Shown here in pieces: positions 42,499 through 53,323 of a stretch of 64,000 nucleotides of DNA (position 1 is the first letter of the stretch; each line of letters begins with the position of its first letter). Origin of the DNA: Aphanomyces cochlioides (lineage: Eukaryota; Oomycota; Saprolegniomycetes; Saprolegniales; Verrucalvaceae); the NCBI GenBank assembly GCA_019828595.1, contig JAHQRK010000014.1, positions 124,001 through 188,000 of the forward strand, in the 5' to 3' direction. The notes below the pieces were generated by a model, which was not told the origin of the DNA, made no database searches, and was given only the letters and a program-made list of their open reading frames with translations. A program made the position numbers and the translations under genes.

Positions 42499-43876
42499 AT
42501 GGATCCAGGATTCATCAATGCCCTGACAGCAATATCCCAAGCATCTGCGACGAACATTGCCTTCTTGAACCTAGTTAGACAACGACAGGTACAAAGAAAG
42601 CGACAAAAGCGTAGACCGGGTGGGTCTAGACCTGGTCGAAAGCCGAATATGAACCGTGACTTCAAAGGTGGCGATGAACAAATCTTCCGGGATTATTTCA
42701 GTGTGAGATCAGTTTATGACGATCGATTGTTTAGACGAAGATTTCGCATGCAAAAGGGACTCTTTCTACGAATTCTAGAAGCCGTCCAGAGGCAAGATCC
42801 CTGGTTCAGCCAGAAATACGATGCGATTTCAAACAAACCATGTATCTCGCCGTTGCAGAAAGTAGTGGCAGCATTACGGATCATGGCATATGGATGTGCA
42901 GCTGATGCTTGTGATGAATACGTTCGCATCGGAGAATCTACTGCTGATCTTGCTCTGGTTCATTTTTGCAAAGCTATTATCGATTGCTTTGGTGTTGAAT
43001 ATCTACGTTCTCCAAATTCGTCTGATCTTCAGAAGATTTTGAGGTAATTGATTGTTTAGTACCATTCCTTCTACTGCTCATGATGTGTGTCATAGATATA
43101 GCGATGCAAGGGGCTTTCCTGGTATGGCTGGTTCAATTGATTGTTATGCATGGAAATGGGAAAAGTGTCCTTCTGCTTACAAAGGAGCTTACACTGGAGA
43201 TAAAGGTACTTCAATCATGCTAGAAGCCATCGTTGATCATCGTACTTGGGTTTGGCATGCATTTGCTGGAGTACCAGGTTCGATGAATGATATCAATGTT
43301 CTTCAACGTTCAACTTGCCTTGACGAAATCATTAATGGCAGACTACCAGAAGTAGAATTCGTTATCAATGGCAAGACATATAGGACACCCTACTGGCTCT
43401 CCGACGGGATTTACCCAGAGTGGTCTACGTTTGTTAAAACTATCCCGGATCCACTTACTGCTGATCGCAAGCATTTTGCTAAACTACAAGAATCATACCG
43501 AAAAGACGTTGAGCGATTTTTCGGTATACTTCAAGGTCGATTTGCAATAGTTAAGCGACCATCTCGCTTCTGGTCTGTGAAGAAAATGGTCTCAATCATC
43601 ACAGCGTGTTGTATTCTACACAATATGATTGTCGAAGACGAAGAGCATACCTATCATCTAATCGACTTTGACAAGAACTCACGACGAAAATCAAGCCTTG
43701 CACGTGTCAACGACAACAATGACGATCAACCATTTGCCATGGCACGCCCAAATTTGATGCCAGCAACTTTATCACAAAAGATAAAGCACATTCAGTTGAT
43801 ACAAGATCGGGCAGCTCACCACCAGTTGAAGAACGATCTAATTGCGCACTGTTGGACTGAAAGAGGTCGTAAGTAG
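42499..43876 (+). CDS. PIF/Harbinger transposase (DDE_Tnp_4)
   Basis: Start chosen at MDPGFINALTAISQASATNI; the frame opens at 42451. One intron of 52 bases (about 43046-43096) joins LQKILR to YSDARGFPGMAGSIDCYAWK. The catalytic triad is visible: Asp in GSIDCYAWKWEKCP, Asp in AGVPGSMNDINVLQRS, and Glu in RKDVERFFGILQGRF. Other family marks are AYKGAYTGDKGTSIMLEAIV, YWLSDGIYPEWSTFVKTI and the late ACCILHNMIVED. The protein, about 440 residues, ends HCWTERGRK with TAG at 43874-43876. It is expected to cut and rejoin at TWA targets together with the Myb-like partner. No defect is seen. Confidence 0.92.
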
Positions 43877-43917
43877 AGAACACATTTTTCTGTATTACGA
43901 TTAAGCAGAGCGATAAG

Positions 43918-44709
43918 CTATTTACTACTATCTCTAACACGTTGACGAGCCCACATGATGTACTCTTTAGCGTCTTCATCGAGATCATTGATGTTGATTG
44001 AAAATAAAGCCAATTCTTCTTGACTTGCTCTTTTCGCCATCTCGTTTGCAGTATTAGCTTTTTGTGTTTCTGCCATTTGTTGAACGCTTTCAGCAATACG
44101 TTGCATAACTTCACGCTGCTCGTTGACGAAGGAAACTATTGCAGCGCTTGTTTCATGTTCGATCTCGACATGTTTTGCTTCAAGTTTTGCTCTTTTGGAG
44201 CCCATGGGACGATCATGTTTTTGAGTTGTCAAAGCCATAGGAGTGTCAAGCGAGCCAATGGCAATTGAATTGTCCTGGTCTGCAGAGCAATCGACGCTGG
44301 GGACGTCGAAAAACTTCGGAGACTCACGTTGGAGATATTCCCACACATCCCGATGCCTAAAGACTTTACCTTCGATAGACTGGAAGGCAAACAAACCGTC
44401 CGACACCTGGTCTTCATATCGTTTTCCAGATTCATTTTTGTCCTCCACCTTCTTAACATATCCAGCAAACTTGGACACGAGCCTATGCAGGGTACTCCAT
44501 CGATGAGGCAAACTTGACGACACTCGTTTTGTATCGGGAACAAGATGCTTGAATTCGTCGTGCACACGATTCCAGAAAGCACCTGCCTTTTGACCGTTTC
44601 CGACAATGGGATCATGAGATACGGCCACGTACGCACGAGCTAACGACATGTCTTCTACTTCGGTCCAGCCTAGGCCTCTGCGACCTCTCTTCACCTCTAT
44701 TTCACTCAT
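43918..44709 (-). CDS. Myb/SANT-like accessory protein of the PIF/Harbinger element
   Basis: Starts at MSEIEVKRGRRGLGWTEVED (the frame opens at 44754). The N-terminal trihelix/Myb-like domain has GWTEVEDMSLARAYVAVSHD, WNRVHDEFKHLVPD and LPHRWSTLHRLVSKFAGYVK. The middle is Ser/Thr-rich with GSKRAKLEAK, a probable nuclear signal, and the C terminus is a coiled coil (REVMQRIAESVQQMAETQKA) ending ARQRVRDSSK. In this superfamily the Myb-like protein carries the transposase into the nucleus and binds element ends. It converges on the transposase gene with a 41-base gap. Confidence 0.88.
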   Translation of the reverse strand: MSEIEVKRGRRGLGWTEVEDMSLARAYVAVSHDPIVGNGQKAGAFWNRVHDEFKHLVPDTKRVSSSLPHRWSTLHRLVSKFAGYVKKVEDKNESGKRYEDQVSDGLFAFQSIEGKVFRHRDVWEYLQRESPKFFDVPSVDCSADQDNSIAIGSLDTPMALTTQKHDRPMGSKRAKLEAKHVEIEHETSAAIVSFVNEQREVMQRIAESVQQMAETQKANTANEMAKRASQEELALFSININDLDEDAKEYIMWARQRVRDSSK

Positions 44710-45154
44710 GGCAGATCTTTCCAAAATGATGAGAATGCGAGGAGTCGCCGCCAAAGAATGTATGTATGCCGTTTGGCCAGGAATTTACTTGCCTAGCTAT
44801 CTTGGTGAAATATAGCTACGCAAGCATGTAAATTTAGCTATAGCTAGCCTGGGTGGATGTCTTTTCTAGCTATAATATGGCTATGGCTAGGATAATAGCT
44901 ACCGGTTGGAGAGGCTCTAAATAGTAGAAAATATATTTTGGGGTATTTTTGTGCGTTTTTTAAATCATTTTTAGTGAGCAAAATATTGAAAAATATTCTC
45001 AATTTTTTTTGTATTTATTTTTCTATGCATTGTGTTCGAGTAACCTATTTTTTTATATTTGCTTAAAATAATTTACTCGTAACCACATGCAATAAAAATA
45101 AATTATGTTTTGCCACTGAAAATATATTTTTGAAAAGGGTTATTTTTTCCAAGG

Positions 45155-45336
45155 TTTGCTCGAGACCCACGCCCCGGCTATGGAGAAACCATTTCGGGAG
45201 TTTCAAGTCGAGAGGGTTCACGCCAGCCGCCTTGACGTGGACGAGCACGCTGTCTTTGTGTTTGAGACGGGCGTCTTGGCGTCGGGATAGAAAACGTGCG
45301 TCCGGACGCGCTCATGATATCGTAGTTGACAGATCG
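45155..45336 (-). pseudogene. MDR copy G, 5' fragment
   Basis: Only the N-terminal region remains: SVNYDIMSASGRTF, a frame change at TTTTCTATCCC, then KDSVLVHVKAAGVNPLDLKL and PKWFLHSRGVGL. The starting ATG seen in other copies is replaced (TTTCGATCTGTC), and the sequence ends in very AT-rich DNA after about 60 codons. There is no trace of the family intron: NPLDLKLPKWF runs without a break, so this piece may come from a spliced copy or an intron-less branch. Confidence 0.75.
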
Positions 45337-45349
45337 AAAAGTTTACCAG

Positions 45350-47668
45350 TCAAGGGTGGTCGTCCTGGCAAAATTTCAATGACCAAGCGGTGGAGGGCCT
45401 CTTGCTGCTTGCCGTCAAGAGCTTGGTTTCGTCGAGAGAAGCAGAGGCCGCTGTAATTTCAACCAGAGTCTGTGATTGTATGAGCTTTGAACGTTCAACG
45501 TTGATTGCATCGGTTGTAAGCTTCAAAACTCTCGACGACTCTTGCATCTCGGAGTGCATTCCACCACATCTTTCATTCTAGCAAGGGATTTTGTTCTAAA
45601 GCCCAACGGAAGCAGCCCAGCTGTGGTCGTCTCACCAAACAACTCAAGTTGGATGCAAAATAGTTTATACAAGGACGCCGTCACAACTTGCTATCAAGAT
45701 TTTACAAACCGCCTCAACGTGGTTTCAATCACCATAGCCGAGAAAGCGCGTGCAAGAGACTCAACGAGATCGTGTCGATCGATCGGATGATGCTTCACAC
45801 TGCCTCTGTTTGCATCTTCACGTTGGCCTTCACTTTGTCTCAAATCAAAGGCAGAGTCGTCCGTCAATGGAAATTTCTCCATCGCATGGCCAGGTGATTC
45901 ATCATTGGAGTTCAGACGCAGTCTACTCGTCTCCTCGTCGAGCGTCATTGCATCGCTTAGAGTAGAATCCAATGTCGTTGATGGGGATGCCTGCGGAGCT
46001 GTTTTTCTTGACTTGCCTCGTTGAGGAGCCCCTCGAGCGTTGGACTTATTGCTGGTGGGTTTCGTTTGTTCTGTCGTCGATTGCTTCTTCAATGCTTTCG
46101 GTGATCTTGGTTGCATTTCGTGCTGTAATTCAATCGCTAGTTGCTCGGTGGCAACGGATACAACGCGTGTTTCATCTGACAGAGTCAAAGTCAGATCGGC
46201 GGCGTCTACCAAGCTCGCCACTTGACTGATTTGAACCGATGGAATGTCTTCAATCAATAGGGTAGTCACCTCTGGTAAATTGGGGTTCACAGCATGGTAT
46301 AGCGCTCTGCATTTGATTGCTTCCAAGAGTGCTTGCACTATGGACAGGTTTGCTATAGAGGGGGGTGGTGGTGATAGTCTAGAGTGTACCACCGAGACCA
46401 GAAACGCGAGGATTCGAGCTGATATCAAGTGAAACGATGCTGGGCTCGTGGATCAATTGACTATAAGATGCAATTTGTTAAGCTTGAGCTGCAACACATC
46501 TCCCTCTACCTCGCGATCGTATAGCATCCCGTGTCAGTGAGTGATGTAGCCGACACGTCAATGGACAAGACGATATGCGGCTCAAATGCAGCAAGTGAAA
46601 TTGCATTCACAAAAGTGACGTGAAATCCAGGAATGCCCATGTCACCGAGCATGCTGTTGTGAAAATCGAGATGGTAGGCAGGCAAACGCTCAACTAGCCA
46701 GCAAGAATGGCTCGCTGACACGACAAACGCATGTAGTTTACCGTCGTTCAGTGGAAATGGCTTTGCCCTCGGCTCCACGAGGCTGTTGAAAGCGCTAGGT
46801 ATATGCGACTGAAATTTGGCTTGATATTTGATCAGGAGTCTCTCCAACTCGACTTCCATCGTAGCAGTCTTGGATAAATTCCGACTCTAGACACAATATT
46901 CAGTTGTAAGTTTACCCCTCGAGCAGTCTACTTTTGCAGTTTGAGGTCGTTGCCTTGGAAGGGCTTGCAGCGTTGCTTTCTGTGTGGCTTTGCTGGCAGA
47001 TCTCGGTCGATCGATCTTGAGTTGTTGGAGTTTCTTGACGGGTGGAGGGCTGCTAGCTCGAGTTGGCTTTGGAACCGATTGCGTCTGCGTCTGGCCGGTA
47101 TGCATATACTTCTACAAGCAGGTTGAATAAGTTTGAAGCTCTTGAAGTCTCGACAAACCATGAACTCGCTCAAGTCAAATTTGGGAACTCGTGGCGGATC
47201 TATTGCACACATCAGATTGCCAAACTCTGGAATAAAAGAGCATTACCTAGCTCAAATTGGGTAAACTGAAATTTCGGGATGCTACGGGAAATGGGCCGAA
47301 TGGACGTCGGTCGTTTCTATTGAGTTCTAAGCCTGCATCGTTGACGTTAGCTTACTGTTTCAATGGATTCAAAAGCAAGGAGCATCTTTTCACGGTGGGA
47401 TTGAATCTGCTCTTGCTTGGTTTGTGCTGCAAATGCAGCCATGTAGTTCTACAGTCGACTTAATATCAGTTGGAGTGTGATGGTGTACATCAATCTGTTG
47501 GTGGCCTTTGACGCGTTTGGTAGGTTTCGCCTTGGGCTTGGTATGAACCACATTGACGTGAATCTCTGTTCCGTCAATTGACGTTGAGACTAATCCAGCA
47601 AGAAGATAGAAGGCTAAGATGACTGTGAGCAGCTTACCTCGGTGTGGGCATCGCTTGGTCTTGTGCAT
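45350..47668 (-). CDS. Leucine-rich-repeat protein, unknown
   Basis: About ten exons joined by introns of 38-50 bases give one continuous frame from MHKTKRCPHR at 47668. The N-terminal third is basic and helical (KGHQQID joined to NYMAAFAAQTKQEQIQSHRE). A linker has SSPPPVKKLQQLKIDRPRSA. Then LRR-like units appear: HIVLSIDVSATSLTDTGCYT, IHEPSIVSLDISSNPRVSGL and LSIVQALLEAIK, the ribonuclease-inhibitor-type spacing. A low-complexity tail follows (KKQSTTEQTKPTSNKSNARG) and a coiled coil. The last exon could end at 45350 (CQDDHP) or, in another frame (GKQQEALHRLVIEILPGRPP), run into the MDR fragment G and stop near 45311. Function unknown. Confidence 0.65.
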
Positions 47669-47725
47669 GACCGACTAGCCCAGCTATAAATATCTCACAA
47701 TTGATTGAGCGTATCAAACTGTCTA

Positions 47726-50700
47726 TTAATTAGTCCAAGCTATCTGGGAACGCGTGCCAGGCAATGCAAACAGGGGATCCACGCTAAATGCACACAAACC
47801 TTCAATGCAAATGGTACTTGCGACAGGCATAAAACACGACGTCTCTATCCACTTCGCGCAATGGGCATCAACTTCACAAGGAAGAGTTTGTTGCTCCCAA
47901 TCGCACCATCGATTCGAGGCAACTCCAAGCTGCATCACTTGAACATTGGCGACTCTTGTCGTGCACGCATCAAACAAAGGCACACCAGCCCATGCATTTG
48001 GGAACCAAACGTGAAATGTCAACGGAGCAGGGTCAGAGCTTGAGGATAGATTTCGAAACTTTTGAACGAGCATACCATCACGATACACATTTGCTCGGCC
48101 TTCCGTTCGATTCCATTGCACAACATATCGATGGTAGCGGTCATCTGGAACGACTGAGCCTTCAGCTACGTACTGACTGTACGACCAAGTCCTGTCTTGC
48201 TTCAGGGCACCTCGCCATAAGTCAACAAATGTCGACGGTTGAGACACCACAGCTGACGCAATTGTGGCGAGATCACCAACCAACCACGCCTCCGAGATTG
48301 TGCCAAATGCATTGCAAGCCTTCATATCAAAGCTTGCAACTAATTTGAAAACACTCAAATCAAAACATAGACATAATTTACCTCCAGCATTCCACGAAGC
48401 GTTGGTCGACACTGACGCCCCCACACGACGAGCAGCACAAGTAGCAGCATTTGGATTGCAAGGAAAGTAGCGTATGCCTGGAAGAGCCCACGAATCCAAC
48501 ATAGATGTAGCATTACGGGCGACAACTAACAGCAAATGAATATCAACACATGAATTTTGCCTACCTGACAGATTCGAGGCGATAGCAACGCCAAGAGGAG
48601 TTGAGCCGGAATATCTGTCGCCATGAGCATTCAGATTAATCACCGTAGCATTAATCGAATCGTCGTAAATGCATTCGACATTGTCCGCATGCACTCCACC
48701 ATTCACGTTCGAACCTCCATACTGGGTTGTCCACGTCGACCACTGTGTCAGGTTACAGGAGGAGTCGCGGAAGAGCAGCATCGAACTACAAGGTGCTGAT
48801 GGAGAGAAAGTCATAGCGCCAGCGCAACAGCCGTCGACGGAAACGCGAGAAATCAATTCTGAACTCTGAAGCAAGCCATCGATACAAGTGATAGCTCGGA
48901 TGACAATCGAAGTATTCACAATGGGTGTCTGCGTCGCGGCAACTGTAAATGTACCATTGTATGTCGATGTGGACGCGTTCTGACAGTCAAGGGTACCGTC
49001 AAGACCAATTTTGTACTTCACAGAACCACCAATGGTACCAGGGACGAGAGTTACATCAGCAGACAGCATCGAAGTTGTACTGCATGATGTCGAAATCCTC
49101 GGGACAGCAGCTGTAGCATTCACTGGACCAAACCAAGCAGGTGAGCTGTCGTTGCAGAATGTATTCAAGCAGCAGCTCACAGCTACAATTTGCTGTTTTG
49201 GTAGAATCGTCAGTGTGGTCGAGGACAGGCTTAAATTGTCTAAAACAAAGCTGAGCAAAGATATTTATAATCATCTCAATACCAGAACCACACGTGGGTA
49301 TTTGAGCTGTAGTTGAGTACGCGACAGAGCCATTTGATGCAATTGTGACAGAAAACTGACCCGTTGTCGTCACGTTGGTTGCATTCACAAGGGTGAAATT
49401 GGGTGGATTCGGTTTAACGACAAATGGAGGCAAAGTCACAACATCGCTGCCAACAACACCAAAGCCACAAGCAATTGCTCTCAAGATTCCATTGCTGGTA
49501 ATCGTCATATTAGCAACTGACCCATTGGAAACATTCAGCAAAGACCCGTACGAACAACTTGGAGGTGCAGTTGATCTGTCGCCAAATGTAAATCGCATTG
49601 TCATGTTGGGTCTTGGCATTGTTACTCGTAGCACCACTGCTGTGGAGTCATTCGAGGCTGTGACATTAAAAACGGGTGGAAGACTTTGAATAACCAAACG
49701 AGGCGATCGATATCCGTAGCTTTGTTGAATGCCATTCACACAAGCTACAGCGTGAATGTACCCAATGGTGCGAACAGTGAGAGAAACGTTTCCTGGAGGT
49801 GGGCCAGCAATTGCGCATGAAGGGAAAGGATGCGTTCCGTCACCCATAATAGCTACAATAGAACTGTTTGTGGCCGCGGCATTCAAAAGGACTACTAAAG
49901 AGTCCATTCCACGTGTAACTTGGCCACTTATTGATGGTGGTTGTACCCGCACTGTTAAATTCACATTGTCGATAGCCCATTGATCAAACAAGTTGCGATA
50001 TTGCCATTGATATCGCGTGCCTACAGGCTTTGTGTCAACTGGCTGGACTGCCGGTCAATACCTCGAACTGAGCCAACGCGACCACTGGTTTGATTGTGTT
50101 GAATCCACCGAAGGCTGGCTCGTGGAAGCGCTGGCAGTGCCAGTATAGCGTTCAGCATGGTTCTCTGAGTTGATGTTGGTGGAATCGGCAACACAAGCAA
50201 CGGTTGCCACGTCGTGGAAGAGATCACGTTTACTTCGACTTGAACTTCAGCACCTGGTTGGACTTGCTCGCAGGACAGCGTGTTGTTACCACTAGCGTCG
50301 TAGGTTTCCCTCTGCAAGTAACCATAAATGTATGCAAAAGACAGGGAAGCATCCAAGCCAGTCAAGTCAAATGTTTTGGTGATGGCTTGACGAAGTCCGA
50401 GGTGTGTGAAGTATAAAGCATTGCCTGTCGAACCAACCTATCCCAATTTTATTATTCCTGTCGTCGTGCTTTAGTTACCTTGCCACAAGCGTCGCTGGCA
50501 AATCCCTGCTCAATCGTGCTCCACATTGTCGTTGGGGTGGCTCCAAATGGAAGTGAATCAAACGTATCTGAAGCCAGAGGTGATCCTGACCAGAGCGGAT
50601 CACTGGGAAAGTAATAGACTGGTCGAGGAACCACCACGACAAGGCTCCGGAAGATTGTCGAGTTGCTTGACATGGCCGTATATTGGATCCAGTACGTGCC

Positions 50701-51076
50701 AGACGCATTTGTTTGTGAGCCGCCAATTGTGATTGAGACAACTTGGGTTTGGCTCAACGTAAAATCGAGCGAAGCTGCTGGGGAGAAGGTAAAAGTATGA
50801 TTGGCATTCACCACTGGCACAATTGAAAACGCGATCACATCACGCGAGTAGACAGTGACAGCCAAGTCAGAGATTGTCTCGCCTTGGACAAGCACTGGCG
50901 GCAGTTCGGGGAAAGCACCAACACTTGTCGACGATTGAAAAGTCGGGCTTGTGTATATCTGGTACGATGGAAGAGCACCTAAATGACACAGTCAAGCTTG
51001 ATAAGCAACTCAACTTACTTGCTAGAGATACATGGATCACCAGGAGCAGCCATGCAAGGAAGCTGCGACCTTTCAT
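47726..51076 (-). CDS. Large secreted beta-sandwich repeat protein with glucanase/lectin-like C-terminal fold
   Basis: Begins with a clear signal peptide (MKGRSFLAWLLLVIHVSLAS) at 51076. It then has a Thr/Ser-rich region, a domain ending FDQWAIDNVNLTV as in reelin-type extracellular proteins, and several units resembling chitobiase/hexosaminidase C-terminal beta-sandwiches (for example MRFTFGDRSTAPPSCSYGSL; YKIGLDGTLDCQ; RAITCIDGLLQSS). The last 350 residues look like a concanavalin-A-type fold: MLLFRDSSCNLTQWSTWTTQ, DRYHRYVVQWNRTEGRANVY and VWFPNAWAGVPLFDACTTRV. The GH16 catalytic E-x-D-x-E motif is not visible where expected. Many N-glycosylation sites and five or more short introns are present. 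Probably a wall- or glycan-binding protein of about 1050 residues. Confidence 0.75.
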
Positions 51077-51198
51077 CGCCTGATGGCGTTACGCAAGCGG
51101 AAACTGACAGTTGCAATCACCACAGTAGACATTTCGATTCTGTTATCGACATGGTCTCCAACTAGCAAGGAGGGACTGTAGAACGACGAACCCTGCTG

Positions 51199-51950
51199 CT
51201 ACGATGAATGGCCTGGTAACTTTGAGTGCGTGATATGGTCCACGCTCGCGGCCCGTCGAACAGGACGTCTTTCCTTCTTTCCAGCTGCAATCCACGCATA
51301 AAGATCTGTGGCCCATCGCTCTACTTCCAGTGATTTTCGCAGAACAAGTTGTTGGATCCTCGGATCCGTTTCCGATGCAGATGCTGCTCGTAGACCACTT
51401 GCGGCAACCATAAAGCTCTCAACTGCTCGCTCAAACTCGCCTTGCTCTTCAAGATGCACGGCTTCGTGGACTAAGGCAGAGGCATCACGAAAGTTCATCG
51501 TCCCTGCAAAAGACTTCGATAAAGTTGGACGACTTCAAGGAGACTTTGTCCCTCAAAATTTTGCTCGTCAGCAATGAGAACGGCATTCTTCTGCAAGGTT
51601 TCTCTTGACTGCGTTCAACTCCATTTCTCTCATATTCGATTACCTGTACATCACAATTATTGAATGGATTCAGAGTACATTCATTGTACCAGGTATGACA
51701 ACAACACAACAAGTTTATCACCAAGCAACGCCATCAAAGAGCTCCCTGCGATAGGTGTACGAGCAACCTTTTGCTCCAATTCAAACCGATCTCCCCACGT
51801 TTGCGGGCACGAGAATAATATGCGATGACTATCGAAATATTATCAAACTACTGTTAAAATGTCCTACCTCTTCGAAGGTGCATTCTTCTCTCTCAATGTT
51901 TTCGTAACGTTAGGTCAATGACACCAGGTTGCTTTGAAACATGGTTGCAC
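51199..51950 (-). CDS. Small MIT-domain-like protein, 5' end unresolved
   Basis: Splicing of short exons gives WGDRFELEQKVARTPIAGSS, MALLGDKL joined to SRETLQKNAVLIADEQNFEG, LLEVVQLYRI joined to HEAVHLEEQGEFERAVESFM, then RIQQLVLRKSLEVERWATDL and a Ser-rich tail ending at TGA 51199-51201. The HEAV...GEFERAVESFMVAAS...KSLEVERWA pattern resembles MIT three-helix domains that bind ESCRT-III tails, as in Vps4 and relatives. The first exon's start codon was not found; the frame continues through KNAPSKSHRILFSCPQT, so an upstream exon near 51900-51970 is likely. No catalytic domain is attached. Confidence 0.5.
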
Positions 51951-52007
51951 TTTTCTTTAAATACAATTGATATCTTGCTTTTCATCTAAATCGTGTTTCG
52001 TGTGGTG

Positions 52008-53218
52008 TCATAACAAGTTGACGGGAAACCATGGGTTCTTGTATGCGTAGAGAAGAACCATTTGCTTGTACGAAACAATGAATCCACCAAGACAAGCAAA
52101 GAGGGCAGCATATCGAACGATAGGGCTTCGTACGTGGACGGCCACCTGCGAGAGGGCTATGATGCAACCTGCACTTGCAAGGTCAAGTGCGCCAACAATC
52201 AAACCTTCAGCGACATATTGTTGTCGACCTTGTCGATGAAAAAACGTAATTTGTCCGCTTCTTTCACGCAAGTATGGAGGGGGTTCACGAACAATGCAAT
52301 ACACCATGCCTGATACAGAGAGTCCATAGAATAGCTACACACGCATGGCTATTATATTAATTGTGATCGAGGGACTTACCAACGATATGATGAGCCAGAG
52401 TTGTTTCCGTCGAATTCGATTGAGCACAGCTTGAAAATTGGTCACGATAGCATATACAATAAGCGTAAAAAGTACGACACTTCCACCAACTGTGACATAC
52501 GCGATCATTTTGGAACGAACAATCTCGGCCTAAACGGCAGTCACATACATCAGCCATGGATAGTAGTCAACCTGAACACCAGTTTTGGATCGGACGAAGG
52601 AAAGAAATGATTCAGCAGACTTTCCTTGAGTATAGATGTTGAATACTTGGGAAGGCGGAAGCTCGATCTTCGCTGAGAGCGAAGCATCGCCCCTGTCGCT
52701 GACAGAGAGATCGGGATCCAAGTGAACTATCTGCGGTGCAGTTGTAAACCCAAGCTACGCACACTTGATCAGCAAACTAGCGACAACATCGTTCACACCA
52801 TGGAAAATGCCTGGCGGTTCGTATCAAAGTCAACAACACCAAAAAATATCTCCAACCCATCGATTGCACTTTCTCCCGACGAGGCTATTGATTGCGCCAA
52901 AATCTCGTACTCTGGTGCCGCAATCCTATTCAAAAACACGATTACTCGTGAATCATGGTTCATGCCTTACCAGCATATCTCGCACTTGTACTTTTCATCC
53001 ATTGCAGTTAAGAGCAGGAATAAATGGTACGGCCTGTCTGTTCCTGTGGCGAATTCATGATAGACATCACTCGTCAGACTTATCAATCCATTCTCGGAAC
53101 GGGATCGCAACATGGCGATCTTCTCTGCGCCAGTTAAGACAGGCTTGATCTCGCCAGAGAGGTGAAGGCTCCACACGATTGACAGGAAGAGCGCTGTCGC
53201 AATCCAAAGCCCGCGCAT
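52008..53218 (-). CDS. Oligosaccharyltransferase OST3/OST6-type subunit
   Basis: Signal peptide MRGLWIATALFLSIVWSLHL, then a lumenal thioredoxin-like domain with GLISLTSDVYHEF, YHLFLLLTAMDEKYKCEIC (the C-x-x-C redox pair) and, after an intron, IAAPEYEILAQSIASSGESA and FFGVVDFDTNRQAF. The C-terminal half holds four hydrophobic segments (for example VTVGGSVVLFTLIVYAIV; QLWLIISLLFYGLSVSGMVY; YAALFACLGGFIVSYKQMVL). This is the plan of yeast Ost3/Ost6 and animal TUSC3/MAGT1, which hold acceptor proteins through mixed disulfides during N-glycosylation in the ER. Length is about 340 residues; about five short introns are needed. Glucosidase I lies about 1.1 kb away. Confidence 0.85.
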
Positions 53219-53323
53219 TTTCGTCCTGCACACAAATTGAAAAATGACCTTTTGAACCTCTTAAAATTAGTACATTGGAGTATACATTTATTAGGTTCTC
53301 ATCATTTCATTCATTTTCAAGAT

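Larger units (their letters stand above)
42342..44917. mobile_element. PIF/Harbinger DNA transposon, two genes
   Basis: A 2576-bp element flanked by TAA (42339-42341 and 44918-44920), the typical TWA duplication. The terminal inverted repeats begin GAGCATCTCCAACCCACTAG on the left and, read inward from the right, GAGCCTCTCCAACCGGTAGC; both continue with copies of TAGCCATAG and AGCTATAGCTA. It holds a DDE transposase on the plus strand and a Myb/SANT-like protein on the minus strand, in converging order, the standard PIF/Harbinger pair. Both frames look open, so it may be autonomous. Confidence 0.93.

Noticed and set aside
47726..51076. Calling the secreted protein an active GH16 endoglucanase
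   Set aside because: No E-x-D-x-E catalytic motif is visible, so only a fold-level description is supported.
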